Made by a program: the position numbers and the translations under genes. Under the pieces are notes generated by a model. It did not search any database and was not told where the DNA came from. It was given only the letters and a program-made list of their open reading frames with translations. A stretch of DNA of 64,000 bases. It comes from Sporocytophaga sp. (lineage in GTDB: Bacteria; Bacteroidota; Bacteroidia; Cytophagales; Cytophagaceae). Below are positions 1 to 9,205 of the stretch, one piece after another. Every line of letters starts with the position of its first letter. Position 1 is the first letter of the stretch. Location of the stretch: positions 124,001-188,000 of the forward strand of contig JANQAB010000003.1 of NCBI GenBank assembly GCA_024707265.1, written 5' to 3'.

Positions 1-33
1 GATACTGGAAAGGAATTAAGAGAGAACCTTTAC

Positions 34-62
34 AATGGGAGATGAAACTCCCATTTTTTTTT
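34..62 (+). terminator. Rho-independent terminator of a gene left of the window
   Basis: An 8-bp perfect stem (AATGGGAG / CTCCCATT) with a 6-nt loop runs into a T tract on the plus strand. It would end transcription arriving from beyond the left edge. It has no T tract in the minus direction, so it does not serve the next gene. Confidence 0.75.
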
Positions 63-71
63 ATAAAATCA

Positions 72-737
72 TTATCGAAAAATTCCCCTTGCCTTTAATA
101 TCGTTTGTTGTTTGAGTTTAAATAAATCATCAACATAATTTCCATAGACAGCAATTGCTCTATCATTTTCAATTTTAAAATAAGATTTTGGATAACATCT
201 TTTTACCTCTTTTTCACTCATATTAGAAACAGGAAAGGAGATCTCATTTTTAAATTGAATTTTCTCCGGCTTAACTGTAATACTGTTTTTATATGCATGA
301 TTATAGTCTCTCATTGAATATGGACTTGCCCATTCTCCACTTGAAGTCAAATACAAGTCATAGTATTGATACTTTTCATGATATAACTTGCCATTACTAT
401 ATGAGACAAACAATAACACCGTTTGATACTTAGAAAAAGGGGGAACACCATAATGATCAAAAACAGTAAACTCTATTGTATCCCATTTAAAATTCCCCTG
501 CACAAGTTTTAAGATTTTATATTTCGCAATGTACTTGTGATCAATTACAAACTGCCTATTAATAATTGTGTCATTTCCTTCTATCAATGTATCCACAAAT
601 AAATTTTTATCTATAGGAGAATATTTAACCTCGATTTTCTCTCCAATAAATACCAGTAAACTGTCAGCACGATTTTGGCCTGTGGCAAAAATAAAAACTA
701 AGAATAATGCTATTAGAGTTATAAATGACTTAACCAT
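72..737 (-). CDS. Hypothetical exported protein
   Basis: I do not recognise this family. The N-terminus is a typical Sec signal peptide: Lys near the start, about 17 hydrophobic residues, then Ala-Thr-Gly-Gln. The remainder is a polar, lysine- and tyrosine-rich soluble domain of about 200 residues without cysteines arranged as a cofactor site. I chose the ATG at 737; the open frame extends upstream only to a TTG codon at 755, which would add six hydrophobic residues. It is a single gene on the minus strand, downstream of nothing obviously related. It is probably periplasmic or outer-membrane associated. Function unknown. Confidence 0.6.
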   Translation of the reverse strand: MVKSFITLIALFLVFIFATGQNRADSLLVFIGEKIEVKYSPIDKNLFVDTLIEGNDTIINRQFVIDHKYIAKYKILKLVQGNFKWDTIEFTVFDHYGVPPFSKYQTVLLFVSYSNGKLYHEKYQYYDLYLTSSGEWASPYSMRDYNHAYKNSITVKPEKIQFKNEISFPVSNMSEKEVKRCYPKSYFKIENDRAIAVYGNYVDDLFKLKQQTILKARGIFR

Positions 738-777
738 AGGAAAAAAAATTATCAAGGAAAAATTTCATTAAAAACTA

Positions 778-804
778 AAATAGCCCCGGCATTCGGGGCT
801 ATTT
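778..804 (-). terminator. Terminator downstream of the first DUF1573 gene
   Basis: A perfect 11-bp stem (AAATAGCCCCG / CGGGGCTATTT) with a 5-nt loop. On the minus strand it is followed by a T-rich stretch, so it ends the DUF1573 transcript arriving from 831. Confidence 0.75.
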
Positions 805-830
805 CTTTAAATTTCATACTTTGCCTTCAG

Positions 831-1914
831 CTACTCCTTACCCACCTTCGCCTTTATAGTCAAAGTCTGGTTCGAACCCTGAGGATCATTGCTATATATA
901 GTTACAGTTTTAGTCTCTGCCCCTTCTCTTCCTGCTGAATTGAATGTGACTTTGATCTTGCTTTTTTCTCCTGGCTTTAAAAGCGTTTTCTCCGGTGTTC
1001 CGGCAGTGCATCCACAACTTGCTTTTATTTTGCGGATGATAAGATCTTGCTTACCGTTATTTGTAAATTCAAATTCTGTTTCTGAAACGGTTCCTTCCTT
1101 AACAGAACCAAAATCATGGACTGTTTTATCAAATGATAATCTTGGAGCCTGAGCCAATTGCTCAGAATTCATTGGAGGAAAATACTCAGTGATAGTTGCC
1201 ACAACATTGACATTTCTTCTTCCACCTTTCTTATCATTAGATACAAGAATAAAATTATCATTTACATAACCGAAATCATTTTTCGCTTTAGCATCATAAG
1301 TAATTTTAATTACGCCCTTTTGCTTTGGCTGAAGTGTTACTGGTTCTACAGATACTTTCATATGCTTTGGTACCGACTGAGCTGGCTGAAAGGTAACAGG
1401 CGTAGTTCCGTCATTATATATTCCGAACTCCTTTATCACAGGCTCTTTGGTAGTTAAGCCCCCCCAGATTCATATATCTTGAAGTAACTCTAAGACTTCC
1501 AAGTGTATCAGGAAATTCATCTGATGGGCTTTTAGGTTTAGGAATTACTGTTCCTTTTATAAATACAACATTGGTCGCAGGCTCAGTATTGGCAGTTATA
1601 GTCAGTGACTTATTAAAAGCTCCAGGTCTATTGTTAGGATCAAACTGAGCTTTAACCACCCCGGTTTGTCCAGGAAGGACTGGCTCTTTCGTCCAGGCTG
1701 GCGTAGTACAACCGCAAGACGCCCTTACTTCACTAATTACAAGAGGTGCAGACCCTTTGTTCGTAAATTTGAATTCGTGAGAAACCGGTCCTTTTTCTTC
1801 ATTGATTGACCCGAAATCAAAGGTTGTTTCTTCAAACTGAAGTACTCCCGTCTGAGCAAAGAGCTGAAACGAAAGGAAAGTTAAAAATGTAAAAATGACA
1901 GTTATTCGTACCAT
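831..1914 (-). CDS. Exported DUF1573 protein, interrupted by a +1 frameshift at a G7 run
   Basis: Two overlapping reading frames (1414-1914 and 831-1439) together match the intact paralogue at 2111-3193 along its length. The first part carries a signal peptide ending in Phe-Ala-Gln and a DUF1573 domain with the Cys-Gly-Cys-Thr motif. The second part carries the middle region and a second DUF1573 domain with Cys-Gly-Cys-Thr-Ala-Gly. The frames meet at a run of seven C on the plus strand (1459-1465). Deleting one base gives NLGGLTTKEPVIKEFG, which aligns with FGGITNKEPVTKEFG in the paralogue. DUF1573 proteins are exported, Ig-like/ASH-related and of unknown biochemical role. The break is probably a sequencing insertion, though a real slippery G7 tract cannot be excluded. 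Confidence 0.75.
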
Positions 1915-2061
1915 ATTTATTCTACTGCAAAAATTGAATTGCTAAGTTAATTAATCAAATGAAAACACATCTAATATGGTTTCATTTGTTTTGTTCTTAT
2001 GATAAAATTTTGAAGGGCATTTTGTTTTAACTTCTTCAAAATTTGATCAATGTCTCAAATT

Positions 2062-2090
2062 AAAAAGGGACCATTACGATCCCTTATTTA
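2062..2090 (-). terminator. Terminator of the second DUF1573 gene
   Basis: On the minus strand AAGGGA, a 9-nt loop and TCCCTT are followed directly by a T run. It lies 21 bases past the stop of the DUF1573 gene that starts at 3193. Confidence 0.6.
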
Positions 2091-2110
2091 AATATCTGTT
2101 AATTACATAA

Positions 2111-3193
2111 TTACTCCTGTCCTACCTTCATTCTTATCACCAGCGCTTGATTGGCTCCCCTTGGGTCGTTGCTGTATACAGTCACTGTTTTACTTTCTGA
2201 ACCTTCTCTTCCTGCTGAGTTATAAGAGACTTTAATTTTTCCTTTTGCTCCTGGCTTTATAGAGGTCTTAGGAGGAGTTGTCACAATACAACTACAATTG
2301 GATTTCACTTTCCTGATGATCAGATCCTGCTTCCCTGTGTTGGTAAATTCAAATTCTGTTGTTACAATTTTACCTGATTTCACAGGACCAAAATCATGTA
2401 CGGTTTTACTAAACTCCAGTCGTGGCGATTGTTCTATCTGAGCTTCATCCATTGGAGGAAAGTATTCGTTGATGGTCGCATTGACAGTTATTGAAGCTTT
2501 ATTACCGTTTTTATCATCCGAAACAAGCTCAAAGTTGTCTGTCACTCCTCCAAAATCATTTTTCACTTTGGCATCATAGGTTATTCTGATTACTCCCTTT
2601 TCCTTAGGTTGCAAGGTGATTGGCTCAAAATCGACCTTCATGTGTTTCGCCACCCCCTCCACTGGTTTGAAGGTAACGGCAGACTCACCATCATTATAAA
2701 CCCCGAATTCTTTTGTAACAGGTTCTTTATTAGTTATTCCACCGAAACTCATATACCTTGAGGCTAACCTGATGTTTCCCAATGAATCAGGAAATTCTTC
2801 TGCAAGAGATTTCGGCTTAGGGATTACCATTCCTGTAATGTAAAGTTCGGTGGTAGCAGGTTCTGTATTGGCTTTAATGGTAAGGGTTTTATGAATTTCT
2901 CCTGGTCTTCCAAGCGGGTCAAATTCGGCTTTTATAATAGCTGATTGTCCAGGTGCCACTGCTTCCTGAGGCCATGTCGGTGAAGTACACCCGCATGATG
3001 GGATAATCTCTGTGATTAAAAGCGGTGCAGCCCCCTTATTGGTAAATTTAAATTCGTGAGATACTTTTCCATTTTCCTCATGAATATTTCCAAAATCGTG
3101 TGTTGTTTCTTCAAATTCAAATTTACCGCTTTGAGCGAACAGCTGAAACGCCGATAAGGAGAATAAGAAGGAGAATAATGCTATACGTCTCAT
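2111..3193 (-). CDS. Exported DUF1573 double-domain protein
   Basis: The 360-residue protein has a signal peptide (about residues 1-20, ending Phe-Ala-Gln). An N-terminal DUF1573 domain (about 22-125) contains CGCTSP and the recurring HDFG and EFKFTN motifs. A linking segment (about 130-255) follows, then a second DUF1573 domain (about 265-360) with CSC in place of CGC. These domains are immunoglobulin-like and common in Bacteroidota envelopes; the molecular role is not known. It is a tandem duplicate of the gene at 831-1914 and divergent from trpS. The 196-bp gap between the two copies holds only a terminator. Confidence 0.8.
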   Translation of the reverse strand: MRRIALFSFLFSLSAFQLFAQSGKFEFEETTHDFGNIHEENGKVSHEFKFTNKGAAPLLITEIIPSCGCTSPTWPQEAVAPGQSAIIKAEFDPLGRPGEIHKTLTIKANTEPATTELYITGMVIPKPKSLAEEFPDSLGNIRLASRYMSFGGITNKEPVTKEFGVYNDGESAVTFKPVEGVAKHMKVDFEPITLQPKEKGVIRITYDAKVKNDFGGVTDNFELVSDDKNGNKASITVNATINEYFPPMDEAQIEQSPRLEFSKTVHDFGPVKSGKIVTTEFEFTNTGKQDLIIRKVKSNCSCIVTTPPKTSIKPGAKGKIKVSYNSAGREGSESKTVTVYSNDPRGANQALVIRMKVGQE

Positions 3194-3340
3194 ATTGAAC
3201 TACTATATTTTTTTATAAAAATGAATCCTTTAATTTACGCAAACAAGTCAAAAACTATTCATTTTTCTGTTGTTTCTGAACTTTAATCCAATAATAAATG
3301 GTTCCTATAGAGAAATTTCGCTCCCATTGGAGTTTTTTTC

Positions 3341-3348
3341 TATTTTTG
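3341..3348 (+). promoter_or_regulatory. -7 box of the trpS promoter (TATTTTTG)
   Basis: The sequence matches the Bacteroidota -7 consensus TANNTTTG. A TTTC lies 21 bases upstream in place of the usual TTTG. Only 7 bases separate the box from the trpS ATG, which implies a very short leader or a leaderless transcript. Confidence 0.45.
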
Positions 3349-3355
3349 CCGCATT

Positions 3356-4330
3356 ATGTCAAGAATTTTAACAGGTATTCAAAGTACAGGTAAACCTCAT
3401 TTAGGTAATCTATTAGGGGCCATATTACCTGCTATCAAGCTTTCTGCAAACGAAAAAAACGAATCTTTATTTTTCATTGCAGACCTTCATACGCTTACAA
3501 ATATTAAAGATCCGGTTTTAAGAAGAGAAAACACCTATGCAGTAGCAGCGGCATGGCTTGCTTTTGGATTCGATACTAATAAAAATATATTCTACCGCCA
3601 GTCCGATGTGCCTCAGGTATGTGAGCTTGCATGGTATCTGAATTGCTTTACTCCTTATCCAATGCTTGCCAATGCGCATTCATTTAAAGATAAATCCAGC
3701 AGACTATCAGATGTAAATGCGGGACTCTTTACATATCCGGTGCTGATGGCCGCTGATATCCTTCTTTATGACGCGGAGATTGTCCCGGTAGGAAAAGATC
3801 AGCTGCAACATCTTGAAATTACAAGAGATATAGCAACAACCTTTAATAAAACCTATGGCGAAACCTTTGTGCTTCCGCAGTCCAAAACGGATGAGCAAGT
3901 CATGATCGTGCCAGGTGTTGATGGGAAAAAGATGAGCAAATCTTATGATAATTATATTGATATCTTTTTACCGGATAAAGAACTTTTGAAGAAAGTAAAA
4001 ACCATAGTTACAGATAGCAAAGGTCTGGAAGAACCAAAAGATCCGGACAGTTGCAATGTGTATAACATATTTAAGCTCATTGCCTCAGAAGATCATATAA
4101 AACAAGTAAGGGGAAAATACGAAGCAGGAGGTTACGGTTACGGCCACGCAAAACAGGAGTTGTTTGAAACTATTGTTTCTACCTATGCTAAAGAACGTGA
4201 GGAGTTTAACAGATTTATGAATGACAAAGGAGAGATTGAAAACAGGTTAAAAACCGGAGCAGAAAAAGCTTCTGCCATCGCCAATTCAGTCCTCGAAAGA
4301 GTCCGAAAAACATTAGGCTATAGCCTTTAA
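3356..4330 (+). CDS. trpS: Tryptophanyl-tRNA synthetase
   Basis: This cytoplasmic class Ic aminoacyl-tRNA synthetase charges tRNA-Trp. The HIGH-type motif is TGKPHLGN near residue 11, and the KMSKS loop is GKKMSKSYDN near residue 195. Both are intact. The length of 324 residues is normal for the compact bacterial enzyme. It is monocistronic, divergent from the DUF1573 gene, and its 3' end faces the next gene across two palindromes. The start is the first ATG of the frame, directly after a TANNTTTG box. Confidence 0.97.
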   Translation: MSRILTGIQSTGKPHLGNLLGAILPAIKLSANEKNESLFFIADLHTLTNIKDPVLRRENTYAVAAAWLAFGFDTNKNIFYRQSDVPQVCELAWYLNCFTPYPMLANAHSFKDKSSRLSDVNAGLFTYPVLMAADILLYDAEIVPVGKDQLQHLEITRDIATTFNKTYGETFVLPQSKTDEQVMIVPGVDGKKMSKSYDNYIDIFLPDKELLKKVKTIVTDSKGLEEPKDPDSCNVYNIFKLIASEDHIKQVRGKYEAGGYGYGHAKQELFETIVSTYAKEREEFNRFMNDKGEIENRLKTGAEKASAIANSVLERVRKTLGYSL

Positions 4331-4337
4331 TATGAAT

Positions 4338-4371
4338 GTTAACAGACTATATTTTTTGATAGTCTGTTAAC
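4338..4371 (+). terminator. 12-bp perfect inverted repeat after trpS
   Basis: GTTAACAGACTA is repeated as its exact reverse complement after a 10-nt loop, 8 bases beyond the trpS stop. There is no downstream T tract, so it may act as a 3'-end stabiliser or processing site rather than a classic terminator. Confidence 0.5.
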
Positions 4372-4378
4372 AAAAGAC

Positions 4379-4420
4379 CTCATCCTAAATCCTTCTCCTA
4401 AAGGAGAAGGACTTCGATTA
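4379..4420. repeat. Short intergenic palindrome of the CTTCTCC-AGGAGAAG type
   Basis: CCTTCTCC TAAA GGAGAAGG is an 8-bp palindrome within the string CCTCATCC...GGACTT. Degenerate relatives appear at about 41640 (AGAGAAGGACTATG) and about 45250 (CTTTCTTCTAAATAAGAAGGACTT). It looks like a dispersed intergenic element; no function can be read from it. Confidence 0.45.
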
Positions 4421-4450
4421 CTGCTAAATATCATGGTCTTTTATAAAATA

Positions 4451-4488
4451 CAAATGAGCATTCCTTCTACATATGGAATGCTCATTTG
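4451..4488 (-). terminator. 14-bp perfect palindrome, likely terminator
   Basis: CAAATGAGCATTCC and its exact reverse complement flank a 10-nt loop. On the minus strand the stem is followed by a T-rich stretch, which fits termination of the gene ending at 4530. It lies between convergent genes. Confidence 0.6.
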
Positions 4489-4497
4489 CCCTCGTTA

Positions 4498-4546
4498 CTT
4501 TGAACTTTAAGCTCTCAACCTAAAACTTATCACTTACCACTTTTAT
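4498..4546 (-). repeat. Heptanucleotide tandem repeat over a stop codon
   Basis: Seven consecutive degenerate 7-mers are read on the plus strand: CTTTGAA, CTTTAAG, CTCTCAA, CCTAAAA, CTTATCA, CTTACCA, CTTTTAT. The array covers the stop codon and the last three codons of the minus-strand gene ending at 4530. Related arrays lie at 20516, 41839 and 45308. Confidence 0.55.
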
Positions 4547-4964
4547 CTGCTTCCCAAAGCACAACTTTTTTCTTACCATCAATGATCAGTTCAAGTCTGG
4601 TAGGATTTGGAATTAGCACAAGTCTGGTATCTTTTCCTGCAAAATCATCTACATCCACCATTACACCTTCTTTGGGTAGCGCCTCATAAATTTTAGATCC
4701 GTCAGCATTTTTACCAACTTCCTTATACTTGTTAGCCAGATAAGCAATCGGCATAAGAACCTCATTATCAGGACACTTCTCATCATGCACATCTTGTAAT
4801 ATTTCTTCCAAGTCATCCCCAAAGTTGTCCATAAAGTCATCTTCAAGATCATGAAGCTCTTCTTCTATTTTATCATACTTCTTATCATCATAAGATAAAG
4901 TTCCAAGAAGGTTCTTCTTTTCTACAATTGCATTCAGTGCTTTATTGAGTTGTAACGTGTCCAT
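4530..4964 (-). CDS. Conserved acidic hypothetical protein
   Basis: A 144-residue soluble protein without signal peptide or membrane segment. The N-terminal half (about 1-65) is strongly acidic and predicted helical (EEELHDLEDDFMDNFGDD). The C-terminal half (about 70-140) looks like a small beta-domain ending in a basic Lys-rich strand and VVLWEADKSGK. I do not recognise a catalytic motif. It is monocistronic, with its 3' end within the heptad repeat. Cytoplasmic; function unknown. Confidence 0.65.
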   Translation of the reverse strand: MDTLQLNKALNAIVEKKNLLGTLSYDDKKYDKIEEELHDLEDDFMDNFGDDLEEILQDVHDEKCPDNEVLMPIAYLANKYKEVGKNADGSKIYEALPKEGVMVDVDDFAGKDTRLVLIPNPTRLELIIDGKKKVVLWEADKSGK

Positions 4965-5191
4965 AAGACCTAATTCAGTTTCATTAAAATTAAGGACTGC
5001 AAATTATTCAAAAATACATCCCAAAATAAATTTTAATTGAAAAAAGTAAACGTAATCTTTTTAAAATTTCATTTTTACAAAAAATTAAACTACTGCTTAA
5101 CTATTTTCGTACAAATGAGTTTAATTATTCTTGTATTGTTCTTAATTTGAGAGCAGATCTTTTTATAAAAACACAATTTTTGAAAAATAAT

Positions 5192-6952
5192 ATGGAAGAC
5201 ACATTAATTGAGTCAACTAAAATCGACAAAGCAACGAAAGACAGGATTAATCAGTGGCTGAATGGCAACTATGATAGTCAGACGAAAGATGAAATCAAAG
5301 GTCTTATTAAAGGAGGAAAAGAAGACGAGCTGATCGACAGTTTTTACAAAGATCTCGAATTTGGGACTGGTGGACTTAGGGGTATCATGGGTGTTGGTTC
5401 AAACAGAATGAACAAATACACCATCGGGATGGCTACTCAAGGCTTAAGCAATTACCTGAAAAAAAGCTTTCCAGGGGAGCAACTAAAAGTTGCAATAGCT
5501 CATGACAGCAGAAACAACAGTGACTACTTTGCTAAAATTACAGCAGAAGTGTTCTCTGCAAACGGTATAAAAGTTTATTTCTTCAAAGCACTCAGACCTA
5601 CTCCAGAGCTTTCCTTTGCTGTCAGACTTCTTGGATGTCATGGTGGAGTTGTACTTACAGCTTCTCACAATCCTAAAGAATATAACGGATACAAAGCCTA
5701 CTGGAAAGACGGTGCTCAGATGATCGCTCCTCATGATAAAAATACCATCACTGAAGTTCAGAACATTAAAGACGTAAGCGATATCAAATTCCAAAGAAAC
5801 GATGCGCTTATTGAAAATATAGGAGAAGAAATAGACAGTAAATATCTGGATATGATCCATTCTTTGTCTATTTCCAAAGATGCCATCAAAAGGCAAAAGG
5901 ACTTAAAAATTGTCTTCACTCCTATCCACGGAACAGGTATTGTGCTGGTTCCGGATGTATTGAAGAAATTTGGCTTCACTAACATCAATGTAGTTGAAGA
6001 GCAATCTAAGCCTGATGGCAATTTCCCAACAGTTGTCTATCCCAACCCTGAAGAACCGGATGCACTTTCACTTGCATTAAAAAAAGCAAAAGAGATTGAT
6101 GCTGATATCCTTATGGGAACAGACCCTGACTCTGACCGTGTAGGTATTGCAGTGAAAAACGACAAAGGCGAATTTCAATTACTAAATGGCAACCAGACAG
6201 GAAGCCTGCTTTTGAACTATCTCATCAATGCATGGAAAGAAGCAGGAAAGATAAAAGGAAAAGAGTTTATCGTTAAGACAATCGTTACCACATATCTGAT
6301 TGATAAAATCGCTGCTGACAATGGTGTTAAATGCTATAATACACTGACAGGCTTTAAATATATAGCAGCATTGATCGGCGAACTTGAAGGCAAAGAGTTG
6401 TTTATTGGAGGAGGAGAAGAAAGCTACGGCTATCTTGTAGGAGATCAGGTTAGAGATAAAGATGCGATCTCTTCTTGTGCATTTATTGCTGAAATGGCAG
6501 CTTATGCTAAAGACAAAGGAGTAAGCTTATTTGATATGATGCGTGACATGTATGTGAAATATGGCTTCTATAAAGAAAAACTTATATCACTTACCAAAAA
6601 AGGAAAATCCGGAGCTGAAGAAATACAGCAAATGATGAAAGACCTTAGAAACAACCCTCCTAAAGTTGTTGCAGGTTCTGCCTTGATCCAACTAAAAGAT
6701 TACCAGGCACAAACCATCAAAGATCTTAAGACAGGCAAGGAAACTCCTACCAATCTTCCAAAGGAAAATGTTCTTCAATTCTTAACAGAGGATGGAACAC
6801 TTGTTTCTGCTAGACCATCAGGCACTGAACCAAAGATCAAGTTCTACATTAGTGTAAATACACCTTTGAGTAAAAAAGAAGATTACGACAAAGTGAACAT
6901 CGAACTTGACAAGAAGATCGAAAGTGTGATCAACGATATGAATCTTAAATAA
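5192..6952 (+). CDS. Phosphoglucomutase/phosphomannomutase (alpha-D-phosphohexomutase)
   Basis: This cytoplasmic enzyme interconverts hexose 1- and 6-phosphates, linking glycolysis to cell-surface polysaccharide precursors. All four loops of the superfamily are present. The phosphoserine loop is LTASHNPKEYNGYKAYW (about residue 155), the metal loop GTDPDSDRVG (about 310), the sugar-binding loop GGGEESYGYL (about 410), and the phosphate-binding loop SARPSGTEPKIKF (about 550). At 586 residues it matches the long PGM2-like family. I chose the ATG at 5192 (MEDTLIES) rather than the open-frame start at 5147 because the upstream 15 residues are unlike the family. Single gene with its own terminator. 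Confidence 0.93.
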   Translation: MEDTLIESTKIDKATKDRINQWLNGNYDSQTKDEIKGLIKGGKEDELIDSFYKDLEFGTGGLRGIMGVGSNRMNKYTIGMATQGLSNYLKKSFPGEQLKVAIAHDSRNNSDYFAKITAEVFSANGIKVYFFKALRPTPELSFAVRLLGCHGGVVLTASHNPKEYNGYKAYWKDGAQMIAPHDKNTITEVQNIKDVSDIKFQRNDALIENIGEEIDSKYLDMIHSLSISKDAIKRQKDLKIVFTPIHGTGIVLVPDVLKKFGFTNINVVEEQSKPDGNFPTVVYPNPEEPDALSLALKKAKEIDADILMGTDPDSDRVGIAVKNDKGEFQLLNGNQTGSLLLNYLINAWKEAGKIKGKEFIVKTIVTTYLIDKIAADNGVKCYNTLTGFKYIAALIGELEGKELFIGGGEESYGYLVGDQVRDKDAISSCAFIAEMAAYAKDKGVSLFDMMRDMYVKYGFYKEKLISLTKKGKSGAEEIQQMMKDLRNNPPKVVAGSALIQLKDYQAQTIKDLKTGKETPTNLPKENVLQFLTEDGTLVSARPSGTEPKIKFYISVNTPLSKKEDYDKVNIELDKKIESVINDMNLK

Positions 6953-6982
6953 TAGAGGGATTTATAACTTGCAAAATATAAA

Positions 6983-7010
6983 GGCCGGGACAAAATGTTC
7001 CGGTCTTTTT
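6983..7010 (+). terminator. Terminator of the phosphohexomutase gene
   Basis: GGCCGGGAC, a 5-nt loop and GTTCCGGTC form a 9-bp stem with two G-T pairs, followed by TTTTT. It lies 30 bases after the stop. Confidence 0.75.
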
Positions 7011-7185
7011 GTTTATTGCAGAACCTAACCATCTATTTAGACATTTAATTTTTGCCTTACTCCTCTCCCCTTCGCCTCAATTATAAATATCAATAAATCA
7101 ATGAATTACACTAAATAAATTTTCATTCGATAACATTCCATTTTTAGGAAAAGTTAAACTAACAGACTTAAAGATGGAGAAGTGC

Positions 7186-8938
7186 ATGAAAAAGGTTGTC
7201 TATTATTTAATTTTATTAGTTTCGCTAGGACTCCTGGAAAGTTGCAAAAACACAGAGAAAAAGAAATTTGAAGGAGCCACAGTAGAAGTCAAACCTGCAG
7301 TACTGGAAATACATGGTGATAGCATAAGATTCAATGCCCAGGTAATCATTCCCGAAAATTCAGGGCTGGAGTTCAAATCTGAATATTATATAGTGCCTGA
7401 AATCGCCGGACATCATTTAGATACCATTGCTGTAGATGGTGTAAAATGTGAAGTAGATGCTCCCAGTGACGCCGATTGTACCTTTACTTTTTCAGCGGTA
7501 TTTCACCCAGACATGATGGGAAAATACCTGAGTGCCAGACAATATTATTTCGATAAAAATGCTGATGAATATGAATTTAAGACCTTAGAGAACCTTGCAT
7601 ACTGCTGCCTGAAAAGCGGAGATTTGCTAAGTTCTGACGGGTATTTTCTTCCTTTAAAATCAGAGAAACAAGAAGCACTTAAACTCATAGCCCAATTTAA
7701 CTTTCCCAAAAACATCTATGACTTAAATGCTCAATCAATGGAGAAATCAGATTATTCAACTTTCAGAAGCTTTATATCTGATCAACAGGATATTTCCTCT
7801 ATCGAAATAAAAGGATTTGCATCCCCTGAAGGCAAGCTGGAAAGGAATGAATTGCTGGCTAAGGAAAGAGCTATCAAACTTGAACAACTTGTCAAAAATG
7901 AAATCAAAGCGACTTCACCTTCTCTTTATGAAAAAATAAAAGACAAGATCAAGGTAAGTATTGTCGCGGAGGATTGGGAAGGACTTCAGCAAAGTATCAA
8001 ACATTCTGACTTTACCATAGATCAGAAAAGAGAAATCATAGAAATAGCGGGGTCTGACCTTGATTCAGATCTTAAGGAAGAAAAAAATACTGGCAATTGC
8101 AGGAGGAATGGATAAGCTGGTTCCATATTTAGCTCCATTAAGGCGTACCAACATTATTGTATCAGGAACACACCTCACAGCAGAAGACACGATTGCAGAA
8201 GCAAACCAGGCAACAGCAGAAATGCCCGTAAATCAAGTGTTCAAGGAGGGAGAATGGATTGATCAGAGTACAGGTAATTTTAACAGTGAAGGCAAAAAGA
8301 CAATGTTTCTTGCCTTCTACAAAATACCTCAACCCGATACCTTTGCACTGGATAATTCATTGAATATAAACTCACCTAAAGGAAAAGCCAAGGCAAAAAG
8401 TACCAGAGAGCATTACCTTGCTGAACTGGAGAAAAATCCTCACAACCATTGTATGTTAAATAACCTGGGTGTCATTTATATGAAGGAAGGTAGCTACGAA
8501 GAAGCAATAAAATACCTTAAAATGTCACTTAAAGAGAAGGAAAGTGCAGAAGCTCATTACAACCTGGGACTCGTATACGCTAAAGAAAGCGAATATGAAA
8601 AAGCATTGAAGGAATTTAAACTCGCCGAAGAAAAGCTGCCTGAGGTAAAGTATAATAAAGGAGTGGTATCAATGGTCTTAAAGGATTACTCCCAAGCCCA
8701 AAAAGATCTGAATAGTTATACCAATAACAACCCTGATGATCCGGATGGTTTTTACGCATTGGCAGTAGTTGGAGCGAGGACCAATAATGAAGAAATGGTC
8801 ACAGAAAATCTCCAAAGGGCTTGCGAGGACAATCCCGCATATTGTGAGAAAGCAAAAACAGATATGGAATTCAAAAACTTTATAAACATAGCTGAATTTA
8901 AGACTGCCACAGCCGGCAAAAAGAAAGAAAGATTTTAA
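7186..8938 (+). CDS. Lipoprotein with OmpA-like segment and TPR repeats, +1 frameshift at A7
   Basis: Reading frames 7174-8115 and 8060-8938 join if one A is removed from AAAAAAA at 8081-8087, giving LKEEKILAIAGGMDKL. The N-terminus is a lipoprotein signal (SLGLLESCKN, lipobox Cys about residue 22). A beta-rich domain follows (about 30-140). An OmpA-like peptidoglycan-binding segment (IEIKGFASPEGKLERNELLAKERA, here split for brevity) is followed by EDWEGLQQ, a pattern seen in Bacteroidota OmpA-like outer membrane proteins. The C-terminal half has three or four tetratricopeptide repeats (NNLGVIYMKEGSYEEAIKYL and following). It probably anchors an envelope assembly to peptidoglycan; the partner is unknown. 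ATG at 7186 places the Lys pair directly before the hydrophobic stretch. Confidence 0.7.
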
Positions 8939-8960
8939 ATGCTGATTTACAGCTAATTAA

Positions 8961-8996
8961 AACAAAAAGGAAGGTTTTAGCCTTTCTTTTTGTTTT
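8961..8996 (+). terminator. Terminator of the OmpA/TPR lipoprotein gene
   Basis: AACAAAAAGGAAGG, a 6-nt loop and CCTTTCTTTTTGTT pair nearly completely on the plus strand and end in a T-rich arm. Confidence 0.65.
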
Positions 8997-9205
8997 CCCA
9001 TTGAACCAATCTGGAAACTTTGATTTGTAATAAGACAATCAATTAATTATCAGGATAAAAATTCTACCAATAAGGAAAATCAGACTTCTACCCCTTATTT
9101 GTTAATCAGATTTGTCTGGAAGGATTAAAATAAAAGCTTTTTTAAATTCCATTATTGGTAAAAATTAAAGAAATTAGCGCCTTAAAAATTTTCTGGGGAA
9201 ACAAA

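Noticed and set aside
36..1439. Plus-strand frames such as 568-771, 889-1152 and 1158-1457
   Set aside because: They lie antisense to recognisable minus-strand genes and encode no family features.
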